From assembly GCA_017960525.1 (NCBI GenBank), contig JAGCZA010000076.1, positions 1 through 64,000 on the forward strand: a DNA stretch of 64,000 bases, given 5' to 3'. This document shows positions 50,155 to 58,095 of the stretch, in pieces. The notes beneath the pieces are model-generated. The model had not been told where the DNA came from and searched no databases. It saw only the letters and a program-made list of their open reading frames with translations. The DNA is from Prevotella sp. (GTDB taxonomy: Bacteria; Bacteroidota; Bacteroidia; Bacteroidales; Bacteroidaceae). Each line of letters starts with the position of its first letter. Within the stretch, counting starts at the first letter, position 1. The translations under genes and the position numbers were made by a program.

Positions 50155-52806
50155 TCAGTTTTGGAAGAGCCAGTCGACTTCGGTCGACGGCCCGTTGAGG
50201 GCACAGTCTCTGGGGCGTATTTCGTCGGTCGTAATCCCTGCCACTATGAGTATTCCCTTTGGCAGGCGCAGCGTGTGGCGGCCTGACGGGAGCGAGTAGG
50301 CGTGGATATTCACCTTCGGCATCTGTTCGATGGCGATGGCGTTGGTCAGCAACGGCTCCGCCTGACCATACTCGTTGCCCGTAGCGTCAATTTCGAGTTT
50401 CGGCGGCTTTGCCCACTTTTGGTCATCGTCCTGGAAGAAGCCCACCAGCAACTTCACAGGCTTGTCACTCTCAAATTCGACCGTTGTACCCACGATGCGT
50501 GTCGAGTCACGATTCAGCACGAGGGCTTGCAGCCCTACCAGTTCCGGCGCGAGGCTGTCGACGGGTGTGTCCGGGCGGTTCTCGAAGAGGAGAGCCCCTT
50601 TCGTGAGGGATACGGAAGCCAGTTCTGTTTGTTGCTGTAGTACAGCAACATACTGGACTTTGGCAGGCTTGGCGGACTGGATATGCACGTTGGTCTGTGC
50701 CACGGGGTGCTTCAGTTTTTCTATGTTAGCCTTCAGGGCCGCCACTTCATTCTCGTACACGGGCAGCAGTTCGCTCCACGTCTTCATCTTGCCGTTGTCG
50801 CCACCCACGGGGATGCGCCGCTGCGCCGTTTGCATCGAGTTGGCGTAGAGGTAGGTGTTGGCGGTCAGTTGGCTCAGTACCCGCCACAGGTCGACGCTTT
50901 CCTGAAGGAGCGGCAAGGCAGCCTTAAGGTGGGCGATGTCCTTTGTCCACTTATAGCGCAGCACCAGGTTGGCGGCTTGCACTTTGTGCTCGAAACTGCG
51001 GGCGAAAAGCGCGTAACAGGCGATGTCGCAGCCTATCCGCCGTAGTTCGGCACCTCGTTCCGGTTGTTGTGGCAGTGGCCCGACGGCTGCTATTGCCGCA
51101 TCGAAGGCTGCCACTGCCCGCTGGCCGTGAACGACGCACTGCTCTGCGATGTCTAACGGCAGTTCGCCAGTATGAGACAGACCTTTCGCTTCCTTCTCAG
51201 CCCATTCGATGAGTTTCTCGCCTTCAGGGCCACAACTCTCGTAGAAACCGGGATAGATGGTGAACTTATAGGGGTTGACCAGTTGCGCCATCGTCATACC
51301 GAGGAGGAGTGTCTGCCGGTTGCCCTCGGTGATGCCGAAGCGCCGCAACAGTTTGGGGGCAATCTCACCCGCCTCGTTATATGCTTTTAGCAGATGGCCT
51401 GCGGCAATGGGGGAAATGCCGTAATATGCTGCCAACTGCTGTTTCCAGTAAGCCTTGTCCTCACCACGCTGGTCATTCCACGCATACCGTCCCCAAGCCT
51501 TGTACCACATCCAGTCGCGCTCAATCTGCAACAGCCGCGAGCCGTCCGCCAGTTTGTCGGCGGTGTAGGGCCAGTCCCAGTAGGAGGCCTGCGGGTAGAG
51601 GTGGAGACCCTTCGAGTGATGCACGCGGTGCATAGCCTGCACGGCCTTTTGGATGAAGGCAGGCGACGACCAGCGCCACGGCTCCAGATTGGCAAGGATG
51701 TGCACATTGTCGATGTGCACGGGCGTGGCTGCGGCTAACATCTGGTGCGTCTCTCCCCACGGCCCACCCGGCTCGTAGGTGGTCAGGCTCTCGCCCGTGT
51801 ATTTGTTCATTGTGTAGATGTTCGGATAGAGCGGCAGGGCGGCCCGCAGTACGGCTGGGCCGTCGGTGTCGTGGTTGCGCAGGATGATGGGCGGCATATC
51901 GGTGCGACCCGATGCGGCCAGTCCGTCCTTGATGCCGGGGATGACGGTCTCTGTCATCCATTTGATGTCGGTCTCGATACCGCTCATCGCCTCGCCCAAA
52001 CAGACGAGGAAGCCCACGCGCGGATATTTCTCGACAAAGGCGGCAATGGACTTCCGCGTGTAGTCGGCAATGAGGGGCGTAATAGGGCGGTTGCGGTCCT
52101 GCGTTTTGATGCCGTAGTGGTCGGCGAAAGGCTTTGAGACAATGATGTTGTAGAACATCTGGATGACGCGAATGCCGCGTCTCTCAGCCTCGTCAACCAG
52201 AAAACTGAACATCTCCTGGTTCAGCGTCATCGTTGCGTCGTCCACCTCTGGTGCAAAGGGATAGTCTGGGAGTTTGACGAGCGACGCGAAGGGGTGGCCA
52301 TTCCACAGGTACAGCGTGTTCATATTGCAGGCTGCCAGCAGGTCGAGGTACTTCAACCACAGCTCCTTATCGTAGAACCAGGGGAAGTTCTCCGGCGTGT
52401 AAGGATATTCATAAACGCGGTGGCCGGGCAGATACTCTGTCTTTTGCAAGCCTACGCAGGCACCGCGCATCACCATCTGTGGCGCGTCTTTCACAACCTT
52501 TGGCATTGAGGCCAGCGTGGGGTCTGCCTGTAGTTCCTCCAGCAGACGGTTTGCACCATAGATGCAGCCCGCGCCGTCGTTGCCCGTGATGGTCACTTTC
52601 TTTCCTTTACGGGTGAGTGTAAAACCTTCTGGGATACCGCTGTTGGCGATGTCTATGGTAACGGAGAGGTCGCTGTTAGTGGCTTCCAACCGCGAGGCTG
52701 CGTAGGCGGCTTGCGGGGCGTTGGCCTTCACTTTTGTCTTCACTTCGCCGCAGACGGGCAGGGCAAGGAGCAGGCAGAGTGCGATGGTGGTATGGCGGAT
52801 GTTCAT
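50155..52806 (-). CDS. Large glycoside hydrolase with GH67/GH20-type N-domain (GH138-like candidate)
   Basis: An 883-residue exported enzyme (signal MNIRHTTIALCLLLALPVCG). The N-domain (about 25-125) has the GH67N/GH20b fold text VTITGNDGAGCIYGANRLLEEL, followed by a TIM barrel (LAACNMNTLYLWNGHPFASL..., IRVIQMFYNI, VGFLVCLGEAMSG) with Glu in LGEAMSG as a candidate catalytic residue, and helical and beta C-terminal domains. Alpha-glucuronidase-like annotation is common for such proteins; its place beside a BT0996-like gene suggests alpha-galacturonidase GH138 (BT0997-like). Its start is 3 bp after the rhamnosidase stop. Confidence 0.7.
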   Translation of the reverse strand: MNIRHTTIALCLLLALPVCGEVKTKVKANAPQAAYAASRLEATNSDLSVTIDIANSGIPEGFTLTRKGKKVTITGNDGAGCIYGANRLLEELQADPTLASMPKVVKDAPQMVMRGACVGLQKTEYLPGHRVYEYPYTPENFPWFYDKELWLKYLDLLAACNMNTLYLWNGHPFASLVKLPDYPFAPEVDDATMTLNQEMFSFLVDEAERRGIRVIQMFYNIIVSKPFADHYGIKTQDRNRPITPLIADYTRKSIAAFVEKYPRVGFLVCLGEAMSGIETDIKWMTETVIPGIKDGLAASGRTDMPPIILRNHDTDGPAVLRAALPLYPNIYTMNKYTGESLTTYEPGGPWGETHQMLAAATPVHIDNVHILANLEPWRWSSPAFIQKAVQAMHRVHHSKGLHLYPQASYWDWPYTADKLADGSRLLQIERDWMWYKAWGRYAWNDQRGEDKAYWKQQLAAYYGISPIAAGHLLKAYNEAGEIAPKLLRRFGITEGNRQTLLLGMTMAQLVNPYKFTIYPGFYESCGPEGEKLIEWAEKEAKGLSHTGELPLDIAEQCVVHGQRAVAAFDAAIAAVGPLPQQPERGAELRRIGCDIACYALFARSFEHKVQAANLVLRYKWTKDIAHLKAALPLLQESVDLWRVLSQLTANTYLYANSMQTAQRRIPVGGDNGKMKTWSELLPVYENEVAALKANIEKLKHPVAQTNVHIQSAKPAKVQYVAVLQQQTELASVSLTKGALLFENRPDTPVDSLAPELVGLQALVLNRDSTRIVGTTVEFESDKPVKLLVGFFQDDDQKWAKPPKLEIDATGNEYGQAEPLLTNAIAIEQMPKVNIHAYSLPSGRHTLRLPKGILIVAGITTDEIRPRDCALNGPSTEVDWLFQN

Positions 52807-52809
52807 AGG

Positions 52810-54906
52810 TCAGTAATTAAGCGTTGTTTCCTTGTTGGCGGGAATGTCTATGGTCTGGTCGCCGACGATGAGCGTGCCCTTGCCGCCATCGCTGAGGACG
52901 GTGACTTCGTGGCGGTTCATCTTGACGCGGATTTTGCCGAAAGGTGTGGGCACTTCGCCGTCAAGCCAGTCGAGGCCGCCAAGAACGGGGCGCACCTCGT
53001 ACTCCTCGTAGCCAGGAGTGGTAGGGCGCACACCAAGGAAGTAGCGGCCCAGGAGATAGAGCGGCGAGGCACCCCAAGCGTGGCAGAGACTCTTGCCGTA
53101 TGGGCGGCCATACATAGCCAGGTGTTCCGTGCCCGTCTCGTCGGGGTTGTACTTCTCCCAGAACGTGGTGGCTCCCTCGCGCAGCATACCACCCCAGTAG
53201 GTTTTTATTTCTGGCAGCACCTTGGCCTGCTGTCCCATTTGGCAGAGGGCCTCCAGTTCGTAGAAGCGCATATAAGGGGTGGTAATGGCATCGATGTCGG
53301 GGTTGATCAGCACGTTGTCCATAATTTGCTTTTTCTCTTCTTCGTCGGCGAAGTCATAGAGAATGGCGAACATATTGGGGAACTTCGTGATTTGCTCGTT
53401 CAGTTTTCCGTTTTCGATGGCGTGGAGGTAAGCGTGGCGGTCAGCGCTCCAGAAAGCCTTTCTGATTTTCTGGTGGAGAGCGGCGATATAGTCATTGTTT
53501 AGTGGATAGGAGACGGCGAGGCGGTTTGCAAAGAAAAGCATAGTCTCAAGGGCTTTCCAGAACAAGATTTGCTCAAAAGCCAGCACGCCACGCTTGTGCA
53601 TAGGGAAGTCCACCCAGTCCACGAAAATCCAGTCGTCGGGACGGGCTTCGGCCAAGCCGTCGGCGTTGGTACGTGAAAGGACGTAATCCATCAGCGTCAC
53701 CATCTTGGGCCAAAGTTCTCGGATGAAATCAAGGTCGCCCGTGTACTGGTAGTAGTCGGCGATGGACTTGAACCAGTAGAACGTGTAGTCCATGATGGTG
53801 TTCACGTGGGCGGTGACGGGGTCTTTACCCCGGAGTTGGCGGATGGTGCGCTTCACACATTCCGTGTCGAAACGCAGATAGTAGTTCATCAGGTACGACT
53901 GGATGGCGTCGCCGCTCCACGTCCAGCGGTCGCGCTTGATACCGTCGCAGAAAAACTCGCGGGTGGTCAGGTCGAGGGTGTAGGCCGAGACTTCCCAGAT
54001 GCGGTTTAACTCGTCGTCGTTGCAACGGAAGGAACCGCTCTTTGTCGGGTCGAATGGTGCGTACTCGTAGTCTACGGCAACACATTCGTAATCAGCGCCA
54101 TCCATTTTCTCGATGTAGACGTAGCGAAAAGCCTTGCTGCCCAGCACATCGCCCTCGTGCAGGATGTCGAGGGTTTCGCAATGCTCCTTGTCAAGGGCCT
54201 CCTCTCGGCTTTCACCGTAATAGATATGAACCGTTCCCTTCAAATCAGAAAGTTTCAGATAGCCGAAGGTTTCTTTTCCAAAATCATAGAGGAAAGCATT
54301 CTCTTTGATTTGCTCTTTACTGACAGGTGCCAGTTCTTTACATTCCAACTGGTAGGCGGAAGGAGGCGTGTCGGGGCAGTCAAAGTTCCAGGAGGCGGCA
54401 GGCACGTAGATGCCAGAGCCGTGGGCCACTCCATTCTCGTCAATCCAAATCTTGTCCTCGTAGGTAACCAACCAACTGCTGTCGGTCTTCACGGTGAGGC
54501 TGTCGATGAAAAGGGCTGGCGGGGTGGCTTGGTTCCAGACTTTGAGGGCCAGATTGTGCTTGCCTGCTGGGAGAATGAAGTTACAGACCCCACCTCCAAC
54601 CCCTCCCCTTGATAGGAGGGGAGGGGCTGCGCATTGTCCACTTTTGCTCCCCGCCCCTTTAAGGGGAAGGGTGCCGCGCAGTTTCCCGTCGATGGCAAGG
54701 TTGAAATGCCCCTCGGCAACGACGGCAATAGTCTCAGCCTCGGCGAGTTCTACGGTCTTTGTGAACACCACCGTCGGCCAGTGGCTATCCTGCTTCCAGA
54801 AAGGCGGGAACATCGCCCCGCGCTCCGTGCGCCGGTTATTGAACTTGTTGCCCAGCCATACCTCGAAGTCGCCGGGGTACCATATCCAAGTAGCGTTGCT
54901 TTCCAT
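52810..54906 (-). CDS. GH78-like alpha-L-rhamnosidase
   Basis: A protein of 698 residues from the ATG at 54906 (MESNATWIWYPGDFEVW). A start at 54933 is ruled out because the -7 box at 54931-54938 overlaps it. Beta domains are followed by an (alpha/alpha)6 barrel with FFCDGIKRDRWTWSGDA and AMYGRPYGKSLCHAWGASPLYLL, as in Bac_rhamnosid6H proteins. It would release rhamnose from pectin fragments. No signal peptide is seen, so it is either cytosolic or the start is misjudged. Residues about 81-107 are coded by two GC-rich palindromic repeats and look like an insertion in a non-core loop of the N-terminal beta domain. Confidence 0.82.
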   Translation of the reverse strand: MESNATWIWYPGDFEVWLGNKFNNRRTERGAMFPPFWKQDSHWPTVVFTKTVELAEAETIAVVAEGHFNLAIDGKLRGTLPLKGAGSKSGQCAAPPLLSRGGVGGGVCNFILPAGKHNLALKVWNQATPPALFIDSLTVKTDSSWLVTYEDKIWIDENGVAHGSGIYVPAASWNFDCPDTPPSAYQLECKELAPVSKEQIKENAFLYDFGKETFGYLKLSDLKGTVHIYYGESREEALDKEHCETLDILHEGDVLGSKAFRYVYIEKMDGADYECVAVDYEYAPFDPTKSGSFRCNDDELNRIWEVSAYTLDLTTREFFCDGIKRDRWTWSGDAIQSYLMNYYLRFDTECVKRTIRQLRGKDPVTAHVNTIMDYTFYWFKSIADYYQYTGDLDFIRELWPKMVTLMDYVLSRTNADGLAEARPDDWIFVDWVDFPMHKRGVLAFEQILFWKALETMLFFANRLAVSYPLNNDYIAALHQKIRKAFWSADRHAYLHAIENGKLNEQITKFPNMFAILYDFADEEEKKQIMDNVLINPDIDAITTPYMRFYELEALCQMGQQAKVLPEIKTYWGGMLREGATTFWEKYNPDETGTEHLAMYGRPYGKSLCHAWGASPLYLLGRYFLGVRPTTPGYEEYEVRPVLGGLDWLDGEVPTPFGKIRVKMNRHEVTVLSDGGKGTLIVGDQTIDIPANKETTLNY

Positions 54907-54930
54907 AGTGACACTGCACATATATCCTTG

Positions 54931-54938
54931 CAAAGGTA
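54931..54938 (-). promoter_or_regulatory. -7 box for the rhamnosidase operon
   Basis: TACCTTTG followed by C on the minus strand, with the GCAAAGGTAGGCATAA context shared with the 9.1, 13.6 and 14.9 kb promoters. It predicts an 18-nt or so leader before the ATG at 54906. Confidence 0.6.
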
Positions 54939-54977
54939 GGCATAATAATCTAAACCACCAAATAAAATCAAAGAAAA

Positions 54978-55015
54978 TTCGGCGGCACCGCCCGTGTGGG
55001 GGATGCCGCCGAATG
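54978..55015 (-). terminator. Terminator after the SusCD lipoprotein operon
   Basis: An 11-bp perfect stem ATTCGGCGGCA/TGCCGCCGAAT followed on the minus strand by TTTCTTTGATTTTATTT. It separates the SusC-SusD-lipoprotein transcript from the rhamnosidase transcript. Confidence 0.8.
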
Positions 55016-55035
55016 GATATACACTTGAAAGTGGT

Positions 55036-55794
55036 TTAATCATTCTCTACGAGACCGCTGTAACGGATGCCACTCACCTTGTAGCGGGTGTAGCCATCGA
55101 CTGGATACCAGGGGTCATCCTTGTAGGTGACGAAGAACACGATGCTGTCGGTAACCGAGCCGTTGTTCTGGCGTCCGGCACCCTTCAGAATCTTACCTTC
55201 AATGGTGACGGGCATACCCTTCTCCTCGTTGAGCAGTACGTCAATCTTTTTGGCCTCCGTCTTCTCATCGTCTGCCCAAACGGTGTCGCCTTTCTCGTCA
55301 AGTTCCACTTCCTCAGTCCACCATTGGTAACCCTCGCCGAAGTTCTCCGACTCAGTGCTATTGAATGTCAGAGCGTTCTGGTCAATGGTGACCTTGGTCT
55401 TGATAGAATAAGTGGGGAAGCCAGGCATTCCAACTTCTTCGAATCCGTTATGGAATTTGTCTTTAGCAGCATTAACATCACCGTCAAGAAGATCGATGTA
55501 TATTGGAAAATAATCACTATATACTGCAGAGAAATTACCGATGCCCATATTGTCTATCCACATTTCTGTTGACGAGTTGCCTGCCGTATTGTAGGTAAGC
55601 AAAATGGTCTTGCCTTCTCCAAAGTAGTCCTCACCCCCATTGATGGGATTGCCATCATTGTCGACTGCATCAACCTGTACATACCACTGTCCGGCCATTC
55701 TCACGGTTGCAGTGTTCTCAATATCCTCCTTCTCGCACGAAACGAATGCTGTCGTACCGAGGAGCAGCGCTGCGAAATATAATACTTTCTTCAT
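55036..55794 (-). CDS. Surface lipoprotein of the SusCD locus, lipid-binding-like family
   Basis: A 252-residue lipoprotein with signal MKKVLYFAALLLGTTAFVSC. The mature part is beta-rich (MAGQWYVQVDAVDNDGNPINGGEDYF..., STEMWIDNMGIGNF) and matches the PF12888-type 'lipid-binding' proteins repeatedly found third or fourth in SusCD operons. It probably assists glycan capture on the cell surface. It starts 8 bp before the stop of the DUF5012-type gene and is the last gene before the terminator at 54978-55015. Confidence 0.78.
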   Translation of the reverse strand: MKKVLYFAALLLGTTAFVSCEKEDIENTATVRMAGQWYVQVDAVDNDGNPINGGEDYFGEGKTILLTYNTAGNSSTEMWIDNMGIGNFSAVYSDYFPIYIDLLDGDVNAAKDKFHNGFEEVGMPGFPTYSIKTKVTIDQNALTFNSTESENFGEGYQWWTEEVELDEKGDTVWADDEKTEAKKIDVLLNEEKGMPVTIEGKILKGAGRQNNGSVTDSIVFFVTYKDDPWYPVDGYTRYKVSGIRYSGLVEND

Positions 55795-55801
55795 AATCGT
55801 T

Positions 55802-56506
55802 TTATTGCTTTACCCAAGTTTGATTGAAAAACATTGTGTTGCCATTGTAGACTGCAACGATGTTGTAAGTACTCGTTGCTGCATCGAATGTACCAGTGAG
55901 GTCGTCAAGGCTGTCGCCCCAACCGGGAACTTTGCTGCTCACCATTGTGACAGTTCCGTCGTCGGCAATGCTGATAACGCCACCCATGGCATACTTTGAG
56001 CCATAGCCTGCACGCTGGCAGTACCATCCGCCGAAGAGGTCGTCGACGGTAAAGGTGCCGTTGCCGTTGTTAATGACCACTACGCGGAAGTCACGTCCGT
56101 AAGCCACGGTGTTGCCGTTATAGACGCGGGTGCCGCTTGCCTGGTTGATGAAGACACCTTCGGCAGGGTCGTTGGGGTCGGCCACGAGTACGGTGCGTGT
56201 TGTGCTGGCACCGAAGCCGTCAGAGTTCTTTGCAGTGGAGTAGGTCAGGGTGTAGAGGCCACTCTTGTTGATGTCCAAATTGCCAGTAACAGTCACCTTG
56301 TCCGACACATCCTCGCCTGCCATGATGGAGACGTAGCCCGGATCGACGAATGACTTGCCTTTCTCGGTCACAACGAAGTCACTGCCTTTCAACTCAATGG
56401 TGGGGTAGTAGGTGATGCGGCTCTTGCCTTCCGACTCGTCGTCGCTGCAGCTGGTCATCGTGAACGATGCCACTGCCAAAGCCATTAAGAAAAATATATT
56501 CTTCAT
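55802..56506 (-). CDS. Surface lipoprotein with Ig-like DUF5011/DUF5012-type domain
   Basis: A protein of 234 residues from the ATG at 56506 (MKNIFFLMALAVASFTMTSC, lipobox TMTSC); the longer frame lacks a signal-like start. Residues 35-115 form an Ig-like domain (YYPTIELKGSDFVVTEKGKSFVDPGY..., SGLYTLTYSTAKNSDG), and the rest is a compact beta domain with repeated Trp and Tyr. Such proteins serve as glycan-binding accessories of SusCD pairs. It is third in the operon. Confidence 0.8.
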   Translation of the reverse strand: MKNIFFLMALAVASFTMTSCSDDESEGKSRITYYPTIELKGSDFVVTEKGKSFVDPGYVSIMAGEDVSDKVTVTGNLDINKSGLYTLTYSTAKNSDGFGASTTRTVLVADPNDPAEGVFINQASGTRVYNGNTVAYGRDFRVVVINNGNGTFTVDDLFGGWYCQRAGYGSKYAMGGVISIADDGTVTMVSSKVPGWGDSLDDLTGTFDAATSTYNIVAVYNGNTMFFNQTWVKQ

Positions 56507-56559
56507 ATTAATGTTCGATTTATTGATTTTCGATTTGAGAGTAATCTTCAATTGTCAAT

Positions 56560-58074
56560 CTACTTGCCCCAGAAGACGGGAGTTGTGTAGCCAGGGAACT
56601 CAGGCGAGTTGCCATTGCGTGATGCCGAGCTGTCGGCGTAGGGCCAGCGCTCCAGAATCTTGTTCGGACCCAGCTTGTCCTCCACCTTGATGGGTGTGTA
56701 GAGCGTGCCGGGCACATACAGCCCAGGCTTGTAGGAGGAGTCTTTCTCATTGTCGTACATCTGCGGGCCGCTGACGGTGCCGAAGGCGGGATAGTCCAGA
56801 CGGCGGGCCTCACACCAAGCCTCGAAGTTGTTGGTACCGGCCAGTGCAATCCACTTTGAGATACCGATACACTTCTTGTAGCTGGCCTGCTCGTAGGGGA
56901 ACTTGGCGATGACCACGTCTGCACCGCCTACGCCTGCTGTAGCGCATGATGCCTCGATGGCAGCCTCATAGTGGGCCTTTGCCTGGGCGGCATTGTTCTG
57001 GCGGGCGTAGTACTCGGCGATGAAGAACTCAATCTCCGAGCGGGTGATGAGATAGACGGGCATGTCATACGATGCCACGGGGCGGCACCAGTAGGTTGAC
57101 TTGTAGCTGTTGGACGTTGAGAAGTTGGAGCCAGAGATGGCGCCGGTGTACTCGCCTGAACCGTTCTTCTCAAAGAAGGCAGACAGGCGCGGGTCTTCGT
57201 AGGTCACGTCACCGTTGGCATCCTTCTGCAGCATGGTGCCGATGATGGCGATGTTGGCCACAACGTTGATTTGAGTGGAACCCCAGGCTGAGGAGAACTC
57301 CTCGGCATAGAAGGGGCTCATTGAGCCAGCCTCGCTGCCCCAGCAGTCGGCGTAGGCAACATCCTCTTCGGGGAAGTTGTCCTCGGCGATGAGCTTGCCC
57401 AGCTCTGCAGCCACGTCGCTCTTGACGTCAATCTCGCGCATCATCAGCTTCAGCTTCACGGCGTTGGCAAACTGAATCCAGCTGGCGGCTGTCTCTCCCG
57501 GGAACAGGAAGTTGGTGGCTACCTGGTCAGCATCCTGGGCCTTTTCGAGAGCCTCGTTCAGCTCGGCCAGAATACCGGCATAGATGTCGGCACCGTCGTC
57601 GTACTTAGGCGATGTGTTGCTCACGTTGAAAGCCTCAGAGTAAGGCAGTTCACCGTAGCAGTCAACGAGTGCCTGATAGGTGAAGGCACGCAGTGTGGTG
57701 GCGGCCAGATAGCTGCCCCACTCCTCTTTCTCCTTGGCCAGCGAACGGATGGTCTCCAGATTCTTCAGCACACGTGAGTTCAGCTGTGTGTAGGTGCCGC
57801 TGGAGCGTGTGGCCGACATCTTGAACTGCGAGTAGTCCAGATAGTTCGACGTGCCGAAGGTCTGGGCGTAGTGCTGTGCGTAGTAGCCGCCGGTGATGCG
57901 CATGAAGTCGCCATAGCTGCCGGCAAGGTTCAACTCGGCTGCGGGCAGCATGATACTGGTGGTCATGTTGCTCTCGGCGGGCGAGTTCGGGTCCTGGTTG
58001 ATGTCCAGATAGCTGTCGCACGACGTGACGGCCAGACCCAGTGCAAAAGTGGATATAATTGCTATTTTCTTCAT
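56560..58074 (-). CDS. SusD/RagB-like outer-membrane lipoprotein (SusD-like type 2)
   Basis: A protein of 504 residues from the ATG at 58074 (MKKIAIISTFALGLAVTSC with the lipobox VTSC). DSYLDINQDPNSPAESNM and the helical TPR scaffold are typical of the SusD-like_2 family (PF12771), which pairs with SusC to bind oligosaccharides at the surface. It ends in FPGYTTPVFWGK, a usual C-terminus. The start is 22 bp after the susC stop. Confidence 0.92.
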   Translation of the reverse strand: MKKIAIISTFALGLAVTSCDSYLDINQDPNSPAESNMTTSIMLPAAELNLAGSYGDFMRITGGYYAQHYAQTFGTSNYLDYSQFKMSATRSSGTYTQLNSRVLKNLETIRSLAKEKEEWGSYLAATTLRAFTYQALVDCYGELPYSEAFNVSNTSPKYDDGADIYAGILAELNEALEKAQDADQVATNFLFPGETAASWIQFANAVKLKLMMREIDVKSDVAAELGKLIAEDNFPEEDVAYADCWGSEAGSMSPFYAEEFSSAWGSTQINVVANIAIIGTMLQKDANGDVTYEDPRLSAFFEKNGSGEYTGAISGSNFSTSNSYKSTYWCRPVASYDMPVYLITRSEIEFFIAEYYARQNNAAQAKAHYEAAIEASCATAGVGGADVVIAKFPYEQASYKKCIGISKWIALAGTNNFEAWCEARRLDYPAFGTVSGPQMYDNEKDSSYKPGLYVPGTLYTPIKVEDKLGPNKILERWPYADSSASRNGNSPEFPGYTTPVFWGK

Positions 58075-58095
58075 AATATTCTTCCTCCTTCTCAT

